Positions 1-12,897 of a stretch of 64,000 bases of DNA are shown here, in pieces (within the stretch, counting starts at the first letter, position 1; the number at the start of each line of letters is the position of its first letter). The stretch comes from Anisus vortex (taxonomy: Eukaryota; Mollusca; Gastropoda; Planorbidae), in NCBI GenBank assembly GCA_949126835.1, contig OX421499.1, positions 24,153,990 to 24,217,989 on the forward strand. The letters are read 5' to 3'. Under the pieces are notes generated by a model. That model searched no databases. It was given only the letters and a program-made list of their open reading frames with translations, and had not been told where the DNA came from. The position numbers and the translations under genes were made by a program.

Positions 1-1561
1 AAAATATTACTGTAAATTTGTTTTCATTGTTGGGTGTCAGAAATAAAAAAAAGTACAAGAACAAGTTTTTCACTTGAAGAAGAGGAGACTACTGGTATTT
101 TTATACGTTCTTGATGCTTCTCTCCCTTTGGTCTGTCTCCAAAAGAACAAGACTCTCCTAGGCTTTGTAAGAAAAACAAATATCATACAAACATTTCTGA
201 GAAAGTCCACCACAGATCTCTTGTCAATTTTGGAACAAAAAAATTTTTTATTTACGTACTCAACAAAGTTTGTAACGAAATATAACTGGGCGCATTTGAA
301 CAACACAATAATATATCATGCGTATGGAACGAAACGACTTAAAAATGAAATCAAGTGTTTTTAGATTTGCATAATTGCAGTATACACTGTCATAGAAAAA
401 TTTGCACTGGATGTGAATGAAGACTTATGCGACACCCAACAAAAGTGAAGAGCTTACGATTGTTCTTTGTCTTTTACTTAAAACAATCAATATGCGGCAA
501 GTCTAGACTATGTCTTAACGAAGCAGAACTCTATGTAATTACAAATGCATTCATTTACAACTGGAAGAAAATGCTGACATATCATAGCAAAGCAAAATGC
601 ATGCTGATTGCTAAGCTGTTGTTTTTTTTTGGGGTGGGGGGCTTAAATGGGGAGGGTTTGAAATAGCCTAGAAAAGTATAAGCATTAGTTATTGTATTAT
701 GCATATGTCTTGTTATAAGAGATAATTTATCTAGGGTACATGAAAATCAGCCGCAGTCACCAAATTGGAAAATGAGCGAATGTTTTTTTTTTGGGGTGTG
801 GAGGATAGACTATAGCGGAAGACATAGATGGCTAGAAAGAAGCTGGAAAGAAGCGAAGGAAATAAGCGAACTATTTTGTAAGCACAATGGCATGGCGACA
901 TTCTTAATGTAATGGGTTTTTAAAAAAAAATTGGGGTTGGCATACAAGGGTAATAAAAAAAACACAACATTAAGCAAAACCATACCCTAGCTATCGTGCA
1001 GTCTCTAAACTAGTTATTGCATGGTATTATTGGTTTTATAAATTGACAATCTTTTATGTATTCTATTTACAGGAGTATAATATATTATATTATAATAATG
1101 TATAAAAAATGTAAAGCCATGTTTAAAATATAGAGCTTTTTAAAATAAATATAACTTTATTCGTCTTTATCCTTAACGATTCTAAGATATGGATAAAACA
1201 ATACATTCTGTTTATTTGAGTATTGTTTAGGATTAGCAGATGAACAATTTTAGTTTTTTGTTTTGTTGATTTTTACGTTTGTTTTTTTTTTAGTTTGTTT
1301 TTTTGTTGTAAAAATTGAAGTTGCAAAGTGGTATGTTTTATAATGGATATGAAAGTGGGGAAATTATTTCATGTTTGGGAAATAAACAATACTCAAATAA
1401 TACATTGAAAAAATTTAAGAAATAACAATGACATTACGGGACATTTTAGAATGCTAATATTTTGTTTCGTTATTTAATTTTAGCAGAATCCGAAATTTTG
1501 ATGTGCGTTTGCATGTCAACAAAACCGAAAGAAACAGTTACCGATAAGCCGTCCCGAAATG
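1..1561. other. AT-rich non-coding sequence downstream of the minus-strand gene
   Basis: No supported gene. The short reading frames here show no recognisable domain and lie in AT-rich sequence with T and G runs. An AATAAA motif on the minus strand (1156-1161) could serve the minus-strand gene if its last coding exon runs to the stop at 1562, but such motifs are expected by chance in sequence this AT-rich. Confidence 0.5.
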
Positions 1562-1621
1562 TCAAATAATAATGTACGCCCGAATTTTGAGTAGTTGGAG
1601 GGGGGCGGGATATTTTTTTAC

Positions 1622-3115
1622 CTTTATATTAATCTTTTCAAGCACCGTTAGCTTGCTAGGGGAGCCACTGTCGCCACCGCCAGCCCTGTAGACGGGGAGC
1701 TGCAGCTTCCTGTCCCTAGGCAGAGCCGCCTCGCTCACGACTAAGGGGAATACGTCCACTCGGTGGGACTGGCCGTCGCTAAGCCTCGACCGGTAGGATG
1801 ACACGGGCACGCTGTGGGGTGTCCCCGAGATGTGCACGGGCATGGTGACTGTGTGGTGGACGTACGAGGGCCTGGGGGTCAGGCTCGTGCACCGGCCGTA
1901 CTCACCCTTGCCCGCGTGGTCCCTGATGTCTGTACGGATGTTTCGAAGTCTGTTTAAATAGGTGGACAAAAATGTATCAGCCTCGCTGACGGGCTTGGGC
2001 GATATGCTGAGAATTCGTTCGTCGATACCTATCTGCGATCCCTTTAATGGAATGGGTGGAGGGTAGTATTTAAAACCGTATCGATTCTGGCCGTCTTCTG
2101 ACACGGCGCTGCCTTCCACGCTTAGTACTAAGCTGGCGTTCCTGTACTCGGGTAGTTTCGAATTCTCCAGGAGGGCCTTAGCCCTAGAAGCCGCGCTGGA
2201 CAAGAGCGTATCCAAAAGGTGGCGACTGGTTTGATGGGGCCGATTCAATGAATCATCGGTGTATTTAGAAATTGGTGATAAACTATAGGAACTTGATGAG
2301 GTGGGGGAGGTAACACGGGGAAGAATGGATAGATGGGGTTTGTAGGAAATGTTGCTGTCTTCAGGGGTCAACTCAAGAATTGCCTGCTTGGACGGACCAT
2401 ACGGGATGTAATCATACATGTCGGCCATATCGGCTTCGTATGAGCCGTCGTAGTCTCCGTCGTAGGTGCTTAGCTTCAGTGGGGACACGCCGGACGGTCT
2501 GGGGCAGGTGTAGTTGCCGAACGTTTCCGGGGCGTCGTAGTACTCGTCCTCGCTGTCCACTGGAGACGAGGCCCTGTCCAGCGCAGACGATCGGACAATC
2601 CTGTACTTCCTCCGGTAGGAGCCCAGCGAGTAGTCCTCCTCATCTTCCTCGTCGCTTCCGCCCATGTCGTAATCTCTCGACGCACTCACTCGCGGGGTGT
2701 AAGGTGACGGAGACCTCCTCGAATAAGAAGCAGGGACGAGCGCGCCTTTGTGCAGAGTAGAAGAAGAAGACTCGGGCAGATACAGCGAATATGGAGCTGT
2801 GTACGACCTAGCCTCGCTGGGACTTTGAGAGCGAGGAAGAAGTGAACTATATGAAATGTTGCTAGAAATGTCTCTAGAGAAAGGCCTAGGGGGGAGGGAA
2901 GCGCCTCTCAGATAGGAATCAATTCTGGAGGACAGCAGCGAGGCTGGTGGGGGTGTGGACGCGAGGGCTGTTTTCACCTGCTGGATGTTTCTGTACGGGA
3001 CGACCGACCGAGCGGTAGCCCTGGGCTTGATGTCCACTGGAGACAAGGACCGCAGGCGACTGGCTGGGCGACTGACCCTGGTTGGTGTGTTGTCCCGGGA
3101 CCTAGTTGGTGAGTG
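1622..3115 (-). CDS. Large exon of the Ser/Pro/Tyr-rich gene
   Basis: A 498-codon open stretch starting right after the acceptor TTTTGCAG with HSPTRSRDNTPTRVS. Visible features in order: an Arg/Ser/Pro-rich start (RLRSLSPVD); an acidic cluster GSDEEDEEDY about one third of the way in; tyrosine-rich acidic patches (SEDEYYDAPE, YDGDYDGSYEADMADMYDY); a helical-looking segment (RHLLDTLLSSAASRAKALLE); a PPPIPLKG motif; and a short Leu/Arg segment (FLSTYLNRLRNIRTDIRDH). The frame stays open past 1622 to a stop at 1562. However, AAG|GTAAAA at 1622 is a plausible donor, and the added tail (VKKYPAPLQLLKIRAYIII) lacks the composition of the rest. I therefore end the exon at 1622 with moderate confidence; a terminal exon ending at 1562 is the alternative. 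Confidence 0.65.
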
Positions 3116-6100
3116 CTGCAAAAATCAGGCTTATAAATAACACTTTTCTTTAGCTCCTCGGGAATCAAACAATTTCGGTTTGGAGCAAGGCTTGGCGAAA
3201 TAAAATATATATTAATATTTACTAAAACTATATGATATTCAGGTCTAATTTTATTTTGCTATAGACAACAGTTTCATATAGAGTTTAATTAGAACTAGTC
3301 TACCATTTATTTTCCCGCAATTAAAAATCGGTGCTTCTATTTCTAGATATTGTTCTAGATATGTTCACAAACATCTAAAATACGTCAATAGTAACTAACA
3401 CTTGTTCACGCGATATTTCCATAGTATAGTTTATTTTATTTTGGAAATAAGAACCAAATATACTATAATTGTATTTATTATCCACTAAAGAAAAGTTATA
3501 GAACGGTATTTTAAAATATTACTTTGCTATGTAGGCCTAATCTAAAAATGTTAATTCTTCAATGACCAATTATGTCGAAGACATTTTCGATATCAAAATA
3601 CGAGCCTTTCAACACAAGCACAGTTTACTCATCACCCTATGCAAAAAGTGTATTCTAGCAAGCGAATAATTTGAACACATCTTTCTCAGATCGATATTAA
3701 CAATAAACTCAAGTTTATAATAATAACACTTAGCGTCTAAATTTGTATACAATCTACAGGTGGCTGACTGCTATGGCTTTTAGACATTAACTCACACACA
3801 CACGCACACATACACACATGTAAAAAGACAAACAAACAAACCGACGAACAAACAAACAAAACAACGAGATGGAACCAGACACGTCAAGATAATGTATCGC
3901 AACATCTGCCAATGCCAAATTGAACGATGCCCAGAACTAAGAATGGTTCGAGGAGATGTTTTTAAATGCTTTTTTTTTTTGGACATTAAAGAAACCAAAA
4001 GAAAACGTACATATCTTTAAAACAAAATACCACAAAGGAACTTTCTAAAGTCTACAAGAAACTCAGGAAAAAATGGAGGCTTTTTTTTTGTGTGGAATAA
4101 TCAAAAATATATAAGGAATGAAAACAAAACAAAAAAATAATAAGGTAACTCTGAAGGATAGAGACCGACATTTGTAATGAATAGGGGGCTAGGTGGGTGA
4201 AAGGGGAGGGGGTGAATGGGTTATTAATAAATGAACATGGTAGGATGATGGAACTGGGCTGGACAGATGGAAACAGATGCTTGATAGTGTGAAGAAGAAT
4301 TGATTCGAGGATGACATGGGGCGGGTGGGGGGGGGGGGGGGTTAATCCCACCCCAGGTGTGGGTGAGTGTTGAGACCTTAGATTAAATTTTTTGGATCTC
4401 TCTGTTTAAAAACTTTCCCAAAAGCTTAAGTTTTAAAGAACAAAACATAAGTAAGTGAAAAAAAATTAATAAAAAAAACAAACGTTAGGCCGAGAAGAGA
4501 TCTGTGGAGGACTTGACCTACATTAAAAAGTGTTGTCATAGAAACTATAATACACACACAAGGCTATTTATTTCTATTTTTAAGTATGATCACGTGATGT
4601 TATAATGGTTTGGCTGGAGTTGTCGTTGCTGATGATGATTTAGTTTGTAGTCATTTGTGACCGAGCTCCTCAGAGATAGACAGACAGACTGACATTTGGA
4701 CTTATATTGGCTAGGTATTCTAAACAAGATGTGATTGATTTAATTCAATGATTACATGAATTGACAGCATGAAATGACCACATGTAATGACCACGTATAA
4801 AAAGACATCATCTTCATTAAAATGAGCCCACTTTGATATTTTTTTAAGCTAGGGAAAAAAACAACAAAGATTATATAATTGATGTGATTGTTATACATTC
4901 AGTATGAAATAATCAAATCAATGATTTGTGTGTGTGTATGTGTGTGTGTGTGTGTTGATAGTTATTAACAATATTTTCAATGTTTTTTTTTTCTACCAAT
5001 AAAAATTGTATTTGTTTTTAAAAAAGAGAAACGTAAAAATCTGTTATGATTTATGAAGTATTATTAAGGATTTTTTTTACCCATAGATATAATATGTTAT
5101 TTGAAAAAAAGCTTTTATAACATTAACATGATAGTCAGTTTTGAATTACGTTGATAATTGATAAAATAAATGTGATAGAATATTAACTTTTATAGCATAG
5201 TAACATTTTGAAAATGTGTGTATATTATAATAAAAACGTGTTTAATAGTTCAATGTCTTATGAAAACCGTTTGTAATAATTCAATGTTTTAGGACAAACT
5301 TGTTTAATAATTCAATCTTTTATGAATAAGTTAAAACGCTTTTTACTTAACTGTTTTTCATGGCCAGTGTATTTAATAATAATTGTACGTAGATGTGTTG
5401 TTGTTTTTTTCTAAATTTTTTTATCATTCATTGCCTTATAATGCATGTCAAAATGGGCATGGGCAAGAAACACCGACATTTGCACGAAGAGTAAGGCTCT
5501 CTATCTTATGAACCACTCGGCCGACTACACAGTAGGTCTCTTAATAAGACAACTGTACTCACACAAATTAGTTATGAGATACATTCGATTTGATTTATTT
5601 GAGTTTTTGTCTTGTTTCGTTTACTTTTATCCTAAATTTTGATTCTATTTTCTATTGTTTTTCTTTCCTTGTTTCCTTGCAGCTGAAAAGTTGTTTTTTT
5701 GTTTTTGTTTATGGATGTGCTTGAATGAATATTAAGAAATGAACAACATTTTATAGAGAGATATATATATACAGTGATGAGAAACAACAGGAGCAGACTA
5801 CTCACGATGGCTGCGTTGACATTGCGTAGGAGTTCATGGTCCCTGCCTCGTGAGCGAGTGGCCGCCTCGTAGGTATCCTCTAGGACAGCATTCGAAAGAT
5901 AGTCCGCCCGTTGAATGCTATCTTCTATGCCGTAGTCGTGACGGACATTTGCTGGACACACACAAACAACAAAATAAAAATAATAAGTCAGTAGTTGTAG
6001 AAGGTAGTAATTAGTTGCTTCTTATTCAAATGAAGGACTGAGATTCCACCCATCCAATTTTCCCATAATCAGTCCAAGAGATGCTAAATTTTCACCTTGC

Positions 6101-6184
6101 TGTTCTGGAAGGGTTAAACGATTGGGTAAAAATATCACAAAGAGGCATGTCATGAAATTTGTTGCAGAAAAATGGTGGAGATAG

Positions 6185-6215
<31 letters not shown>

Positions 6216-7851
6216 CAGAGAGAGACAGAGAGAGAGACAGAGAGAGACAGAGAGAGACAGAGAGAGAGACAGAGAGAGAGAGAGCGATAACAGTATCTAA
6301 ATGTCAGGCATTGATTGTAGAACAAATTAACATCTCAGATCACCAAAATCCTTAATGTTTGACTAACTGTCAACATATTTTTAGACGTATTGGATATTCT
6401 CCAGCAGAAGACTCTGAAGTAGTAAGAAACGAACTGTCTGGTTTATGTAGTGAAAGACATTGTAATAACAAATGTCCTGAGATGGAGATGGGGTGGGGCG
6501 TGGGAGGGAGGGGAGGGGATTGGAAGGGTGGGGACCCAGATACTTCCTGGTCACGCCTTATTTATCGTTAGAGAGATGTCAAACAAAAAGTTGCAGATGT
6601 GAAACGAACAACTTTTGTGTTAAAGTGAACTGGGGGCGTGAACCCAATGATCGGAACCACTATTTAGAAGAAATACAATGCAAAGAAAAAAGTCAAATTT
6701 GGAAATTTTGGAATGACGCCAGAATTGAGGTCATTGACTAACCAACCACATGCTACTACTATGTAAAAAGGCCTCTGCATCTCTGCATAGAAGGAATTAC
6801 TGTACATCATAAGATAAGAAACATAAGGTACGCTACACACGCATTCATTAACCTGAATTAGTATGCATATAAATAGGTTTATACGCCACACCCTAAGTGC
6901 CATTGTGCAACTGGAAATCTAAAATCTGTCCACTCCACAGGGAAGTTCAAAACCAGGTCTGATGCCCAAATCTAAACTTTCTAAAGCCAGCCACGTTCGA
7001 CAGAGATGCACAACATTAAAGGGGGTTGGGGAATGTGGTCGTTTCCGAAGCGTCGTGGAGCATCCAATAGGCCAAAGCAATCAATTGAATTATTTACATA
7101 GGCTTTTAGTAATAATAATAAAAAAGGCCGCAGTAAGGAAATATCGCGCCTGCGCCCCCCCCCCCCCCCCAGGTTTGTGCCAACTCAATATTTGATAAGA
7201 CACTAGGCGCCCCTGTGACCACCCTTTCTGCGGAGCTTGAGATACATGCAATATGAAAAAAAACACGATGCGTGATCGACCTTTTGTTTAATTCATTGAG
7301 TGTTTCATAATTTAACGTACACATCGGGAATTGAACCAAAAGAAAACGACCCCTTAAAGGTTTTAGCATGTAACTTTTGTTATCTTTATTTTTCGGTAAA
7401 CATTTATTTATTTTACCCCGAAACTATTGTCTTCGTGGTTCTCCTTTCTTTAAAAAAAAAGTTAAAACGTTTTGGGAGGTCATCGACAACGAGTTAATGT
7501 GTTACGAATTAGCTCGCTAGTATGATGTGAAGTAGGTCAATAAGGCTTCAGCAGATTTTGCAAACAAGATTTTCACCACCCAGAAAGAAACAAAAACAGA
7601 GTTTAAAAAAACAATAACTTAGATACCAGTGTAAAAATACGCGTAAGCGTCATCCCTGACTGAACCGATATACGGTGACTACCCCCCCCCCTCTCTCTCT
7701 TTCCCTAAAGAAAAATAAAAGTGTGTCTATTCCAAGCAACGAAAAACTCACCAAAACTGTTGTGATATCTGGGGGCAGTGATGGTGGGTGTCTGCCGTCT
7801 CACCGGCATGGCGTATGACCTTGTGTGATACACCGAGTGACCTTTAGTGCC
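1622..7851 (-). CDS. Unrecognised Ser/Pro/Tyr-rich protein gene (partial; three phase-compatible exons)
   Basis: Three minus-strand exons join with consistent phases: 7851-7752 (100 nt, enters in phase 0, leaves one base), 5951-5806 (146 nt, completes that codon as Ala and ends in phase 0) and 3115-1622 (1494 nt, phase 0 at both ends). Each is bounded by AG/GT: acceptors TGTGCAG, TGTCCAG and TTTTGCAG; donors GTGAGT, GTGAGT and GTAAAA. The joined product is about 580 residues, rich in Ser, Pro, Tyr and Arg, with no signal peptide, membrane segment or catalytic motif visible. It looks largely disordered. The exons are GC-rich against AT-rich introns, which supports real coding. The 5' end is missing from these exons. 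I do not recognise the family. A cytoskeletal or muscle-associated protein is possible but is only a guess from composition. Confidence 0.62.
3116..5805 (-). other. Intron of the minus-strand gene
   Basis: AT-rich, no exon-like segment seen. It contains a CACA-type simple repeat with AAAC repeats (about 3790-3865), a run of 15 G (4327-4341), and a TG repeat (about 4928-4955). Confidence 0.5.
5806..5951 (-). CDS. Internal exon of the Ser/Pro/Tyr-rich gene
   Basis: 146 nt flanked by TGTCCAG (acceptor) and GTGAGT (donor). It encodes NVRHDYGIEDSIQRADYLSN followed by AVLEDTYEAATRSRGRDHEL and LRNVNAAI. It looks helical and charged, with no recognised domain. The two leading bases complete an Ala codon with the single trailing base of the exon at 7752-7851, and it ends in phase 0 as the large exon requires. 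Confidence 0.6.
5952..7751 (-). other. Intron of the minus-strand gene with microsatellites
   Basis: Contains the GATA/GAGACA microsatellite (6176-6286), a G-rich patch (6485-6540), a run of 16 C (7155-7170) and 10 C followed by CT repeats (7682-7701). No additional exon is supported. Confidence 0.5.
6176..6286. repeat. Compound microsatellite (GATA)n then (GAGACA/GAGA)n
   Basis: Six GATA-type tetramers pass into GAGA/GACA repeats. A reading frame of Leu-Ser-Leu-Cys repeats on the opposite strand is a by-product. Confidence 0.9.
7752..7851 (-). CDS. Internal exon of the Ser/Pro/Tyr-rich gene
   Basis: 100 nt between TGTGCAG and GTGAGT, encoding GTKGHSVYHTRSYAMP then VRRQTPTITAPRYHNSF. Basic, Tyr/Thr/Pro-rich, same composition as the large exon. 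It starts in phase 0, so the preceding exon must end in phase 0; the candidate at 15289-15336 does. Confidence 0.55.
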
Positions 7852-9189
7852 CTGCACAATAAACAAAGTTTAAAAAAATAAGAAATCAATAAAGGATTGT
7901 GAAAACTCCAATCATGACATGAAAAACCTTAGACAAATTCAATGATCATAAAATTGACAAGTCTTAATTAGGTGTGAACTGGTATGATCGTGAACTTTCG
8001 GTGAAATTTACCGCCATTTTCGTAAACAAAAAAAACATGCTTTTGGTGCTGTTTGACAATTGATTTCAACATCGACAGCCAGTTCTGGTCTTTTAGAAAT
8101 ATACAACGGCTACAAGATTAGTTAGTTAGTTTAACATCAAAAGTGAGTAGGCGATAATTAAAACTCAAAGTGTTAGTCGCGTTAGGCTAAATGTAGCATT
8201 TGCTTATATAAAATAAGTTAGTCAAGGGTTGCGTCCTTGGTAATTAAAAAAACACAATGCTGAGATTTATACAAAACAACAACACGAAAATTATTTTGTA
8301 TCAATCAATTAGTTTAGAATTATAAATAGGTGATTCTTCAAATCTGACATTGACAATCCATCGTTTTCTTTTGGCGCCATCTTTTGGAAATGAAATAAAA
8401 TTTAATTCTATACATATTTTCGTACAACCAGTGACGTAGCACACAGACATGTTTCGAAGAAAATGATCGAATAAGACCGGAAATGTTCTTCTTCTTGACC
8501 TTTTATACATGCATAATCGTTAAGACTTGTCAATTGGCAATATGTGGCATATAGATCGTATAGAAATTTTTTTTTTTAATTATGAAAGACTAGTATTATT
8601 TAAAAGACATGTAATTATGAAGCATTCGAATTCACATGACATAGCACAAAGCTTAATTATTTAGCACTTAATGGAACATGAATTAGCACTGAACAGACGA
8701 CGATGCAACACTTAAAAGACTAATTAATCACTATATCACTTTATTATAAGCTGTGACTTAGCAGCGAAAATACTACTGCTTTGAACTTAATTACCCACGT
8801 TATAACGCGTATGTTCACGTCAAAAGGGTTCCAAAACTATTGCGCATATATTTCAGAAGCATATTAAGTTTCATAAACAACTATTTGGAGCCCCCCCCCC
8901 CCCCCCCCCACCCCAAAAAAACAAAACCTGGACAAACTAATAAGAAAATGACATCGTTTTGAATGAATCACTCTTCTACTAACTTAAACCTGCAACAAAC
9001 TTGTTTTTTTTTTCCGATGTAAATTTCATCAGTGAAATCTAAGAAAGACAATTACAGCTAAATAAGATAGATGTTAAAAACTGGTTGCTCCCCTTGCGCC
9101 ACTGTCGACTTTAAGCCGTGATTCCCTTATTCAAGTGCATGAGAAGTAAATACATTTAAACTTTAAACTCTACTTTGGTACTGGAGAAC
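7852..9189 (-). other. Intronic/non-coding sequence
   Basis: AT-rich sequence with a run of 19 C at 8891-8909. No gene, no recognised element. Confidence 0.4.
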
Positions 9190-9387
9190 AGAGGTCGGCA
9201 ACCAAGGGAACGCGTGCCAGATTTGATTTTCAATGGCACGCGGAAGACCTCCAAAAAGGCAATTAAATCTGTTTTTTTTTTACCAAAAATTTATGCTAGA
9301 GCAGGATACATTTTTAAGTCTTTGCACGCTGAATAAATTTGAAATCCCAATAAGGCACATTATTATGAAAAGAATGCCGACCCCTAC
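9190..9387. mobile_element. 198-bp MITE (family C), hAT-like, with perfect 8-bp TSD
   Basis: Ends AGAGGTCGGCAACC and TGCCGACCCCTAC form terminal inverted repeats around GTCGGCA. Both sides are flanked by TGGAGAAC (9182-9189 and 9388-9395), an 8-bp direct repeat typical of hAT transposition; TAC before it also matches. Interior carries GGCACGCG and GCACGCTGAATAAAT, shared with copies at 14861-15056 and 41496-41590. Non-coding. Confidence 0.8.
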
Positions 9388-9395
9388 TGGAGAAC

Positions 9396-12300
9396 ACACA
9401 TTTTATATCAAAATTTGTTGTTGTTATTGAGAACGTCTTTATAAGGTGCACACATTTTTTTTAGAACGTTTTTTACATAATAAGGTAAAGTATATGTTAA
9501 AAACCAACAACAGCCTAAGATTAACTCTAGGTATACTGCGACCACCCCTTTACCAGCCCACCACCCCACCCCCAGCCCGAACACAAAAAGTAATGATCTT
9601 TTTATACACACAATGTTCCTTTAATTGTGAGATTGTTTGGACTTTAGTGCAGTGTGAATGTGTGATTATATTATATTTTGCTTATACTACTTATAGCCTA
9701 ATCTTATGTCCGACATGGATTAAAATATATATCGTTCTAATCTCCATAATTTAGCAAAAACATAAGTTTAGAAAAAAAAAAAAAAAATTCAAATCGATAA
9801 ATCTCATTTAAATGATATCAAAAATAACTAATACTATTTGTCTTCTTTTAGTGACCGTTAATGGTTGTTTGTTCTTTTACTTGACTGTGGCTTTTAATTA
9901 TCTGAACCCTCTTACAGGGAAATAAAGAAGATGTTTGGATTTCATTTCATTATCCAACCTTAAAACACGAATTGCCTTTATTATACAGCTGTTTTTATAC
10001 TGTTATAAATATAGTCTAAGGGGACGGGGTGGGTCCGGTAGGGATGAACGAGAAACTAAAACAATAGGAAAAAAAAACACCGAAAGAAAAAACAACAACA
10101 TGTTATTGGTTTAAACTTTAACATTTGCACCGATACATTTTAAACTTATTCCGTAAGTCGTAAGTGCAATAAATGTGTTGTTTTTATTGTTTCAAACGTT
10201 TTTATTTTTTCAGCTACCACTGCACTTCCTCCCAAGATGGAGCCGATTTGTGACTTCAAAGAAAATTTTCCCATTGATGTAACGCATGAACTTTAGAGTT
10301 CCAAATAATTGTTCAAGTTTTTTTATATAAAAAAAAAAGTCTTTTATCGATAAAGAAAACCTTCAAACTTTGATCTTTTTAAAGCAACAGGAAATAGATC
10401 TATGTTATATGTAAAAAAAACTTATAATGATTCAAACAATTTTTTTTATTGATGTTGTCTTTTTTATGGTTGAAAATCAAGCTGACCAACAAAGCGAGTA
10501 TTATGTCAAGGAAACTTTATGAACTAGAAGATTAAAAAGAGTATCCACACTTTCATACAAACCTGAGTCACACACTATAATTCCAGAATATTGTTGTAAA
10601 TAGATCTAATTGTTTTGTTAAGAAAATAAGCACACCCAACCACCTTGTCGATGGTAAAACGAAAAGTGCCTGTACGTGTGCTATATGGGTCGGTGCTACT
10701 AGACACACACGGCAAAGGAAAGACTTAGTGAGTCTATTTGAATGTGTGTTGGTGGTGTGTGTGTGTGGTGTGGAGGGTGAGTGTAATAAACGACACTGTT
10801 TGCTCACGGACTCAGCACGGCGGTACAGGTAAGGAGCGAGTTTAGTTGCTCAACGTTGTGCGCCACCCACCCCCTATGCGCCACCTTCCCCGTTGCACAC
10901 ACTGGCTGTGTACCCGCAAACTCCCGAGCAAGCTAAAACTGCTTGAGTTTGTACTTTTATACATTACCTACACAAATTGAAACCTTTTACGTCATCACAA
11001 CCCCTCCGCCCATCCTCCCCCCTTTCCACTCCTTCTTTCTTTCTTTCTTTTCTTCTCAAAGCACATTTAATTTGTTTTTCTTTTTTTCCCATCAAGAACC
11101 AATGTTTATGCGATTCTATTATTAGCACTTCTAAGAAATGAGGACAAAATAAAAAGAAGTGTGTTGTACACAGAATACTAAATTCAATTCTCTTTTGATT
11201 TCTGACATAGACTCTACACATCTATAAATGAAATGTTTACAAAATTATAAAATTAAAAATAATTTAAAAAATCTGATTAATGGCTTTATGAATACATAGC
11301 CAAACCTGTTTTTGATTGTTAGTTTTGTTTTTATTGTACAATATTTTCATTTCCTCAACTTTATGTTGTAATTGAAAAAAAAAAAAACAGCAAAGAAAAT
11401 ATGTTTAATTCTTTTAAACTAGCTGCAGTGATTAGTTCATATGCCAAAAGTTTAAGCTTTCAGTGGAAATTTAGTCTTTATAAAAATAAAAGAGTATTTG
11501 ATACGAATCTCCTTCTTTACAATAATGAAAAAAAATCAAACAGCACTTTCCCTTTGTTAGTAATATTTCAGTATGAAGCGTTATGTAATGATTTCACTAT
11601 TTTATCCTTCCTCTTGCGTTAATCATGAAATATGAAAAGTAATTATTACTTTAACCGTTTCACGTAACTAATAATATAATTATATTTTTGACTTTGTTTT
11701 AGATATTTTTGAAAAAGTCCTTCTATATAACTTTGTTATCAATTAATAAAAACAAAAAATTAGCTCTATCGAAAACCTATTCATTACCTTATTTAAACCT
11801 TTACATGTCCAATGATTAAACGGCGCCAATATTTAAATTAATGTTTATGATATATAGATCTATCTGTGATATACACAAAAAAGTAAATATAAAAGTTGAT
11901 ATCAAAACTTGAGAATAGTGCAGCGGCCTAAGATAAGTTCAACTCTTATATACATTGGGATAAGTAACGGGCTAATAGCTTATATCTTTTAATACAAGTT
12001 CTAGCAAATGATGTTATTATATGAAAAATATTTTGCTGACGAAATATAGTTTTAACTTTTGATGTTGTAAATGTAACAAACATTACGAAGTTGGGGGCTA
12101 GACATGGTCGTTGTACTGGACATAAATTTCTATTTTTAACAAGTGTCTGCTACTGAGGAAAAAGCATAAGCTTTGACAAGATATTTTAAGCAATTATTCT
12201 TTCTATTTTACGGGAATCACCGTGCTACCATTCGTTTATTTCCTGACCTGAAAAGAACGTGTCTGTACCATTAGGATCAGACCTCTTTCAGTGTGGTAAA

Positions 12301-12397
12301 AAAACGTCAGCAACAACCACTCTACCGTAGTCACATGATCTTCGTTTCTAAACTCTAGTAAAGTTAATTGGTGAATTCAAAGCGAATGGGTGCTGCT
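9396..12397. other. Non-coding AT-rich stretch
   Basis: Short reading frames only. A TG/GTGT-rich patch (about 10740-10790) is followed by GGTACAG|GTAAGG (near 10830), which looks like an isolated donor on the + strand; I could not attach it to a coding exon. A CT-rich (TTCT)n patch lies near 11030-11055. Confidence 0.35.
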
Positions 12398-12652
12398 CAG
12401 GGCCGTATTTAGGATTGTGGGGGCCAAATTTATGTGGGGGCCCCCTCGTGGACTCGACCCTGTCAGTGTCACTTAACAATCAAATGTGATTTCCCATTCA
12501 CAGTATTTGTTCATTGCGCGCTTCTTCAACAGCACTATTCTAATTGCCGAAAGAAAAGACACAAATATTTTTTTTGCAATGTGTGGGGGGCCCTTTTGTG
12601 TGGGGGCCCCCGATTTATAGGAACATGTGGAACATGCCTAAATACGCCTCTG
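12398..12652 (+). mobile_element. 255-bp hAT-type MITE (family B), copy 1
   Basis: Starts CAGGGCCGTATTTAGG and ends CCTAAATACGCCTCTG, an imperfect terminal inverted repeat around GTATTTAGG. G/C-rich subterminal blocks (GGGGGCCCC) flank an AT-rich core. The candidate 8-bp TSDs GTGCTGCT and GTCGTGCT match at six of eight positions. Copy 2 lies at 43504-43757 in the opposite orientation. Non-coding. Confidence 0.8.
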
Positions 12653-12759
12653 GTCGTGCTACTCAATGGTTCTAGCCCTATGGCAATAATACGTATTGAC
12701 CTGTAATTTGTGCGATGTTCGGATGTACAATAGAAAGGGTAATATGGCATGTTCGCTGA

Positions 12760-12840
12760 TTATTTGTATATATATATATTTATATAGTGTGTTTGTGTGT
12801 GTGTGTTTGTGTGTGTGCATGTGTGTGTGTAATATTTTTT
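12760..12840. repeat. (TA)n/(TG)n microsatellite
   Basis: A TATATA run passes into TGTG repeats interrupted by TTTG and CATG. Confidence 0.8.
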
Positions 12841-12897
12841 TTGCACAGAATACATGGTTTTAGAATTGTCTACAAACTTAAATTGCTTAAAGACTCC

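Noticed and set aside
2380..2760. Plus-strand frame opposite the large minus-strand exon
   Set aside because: Shadow of a GC-rich coding exon; the minus-strand frame is four times longer and has matching splice phases.
5445..5530. Minus-strand tRNA-Ser-like head (GTCGGCCGAGTGGTTCATAA)
   Set aside because: Only the 5' half resembles a tRNA; no box B or pairing T-arm follows.
10780..10832. Isolated donor-like GGTACAG|GTAAGG on the + strand
   Set aside because: No open frame or acceptor can be attached; could be an untranslated first exon, but there is no evidence.
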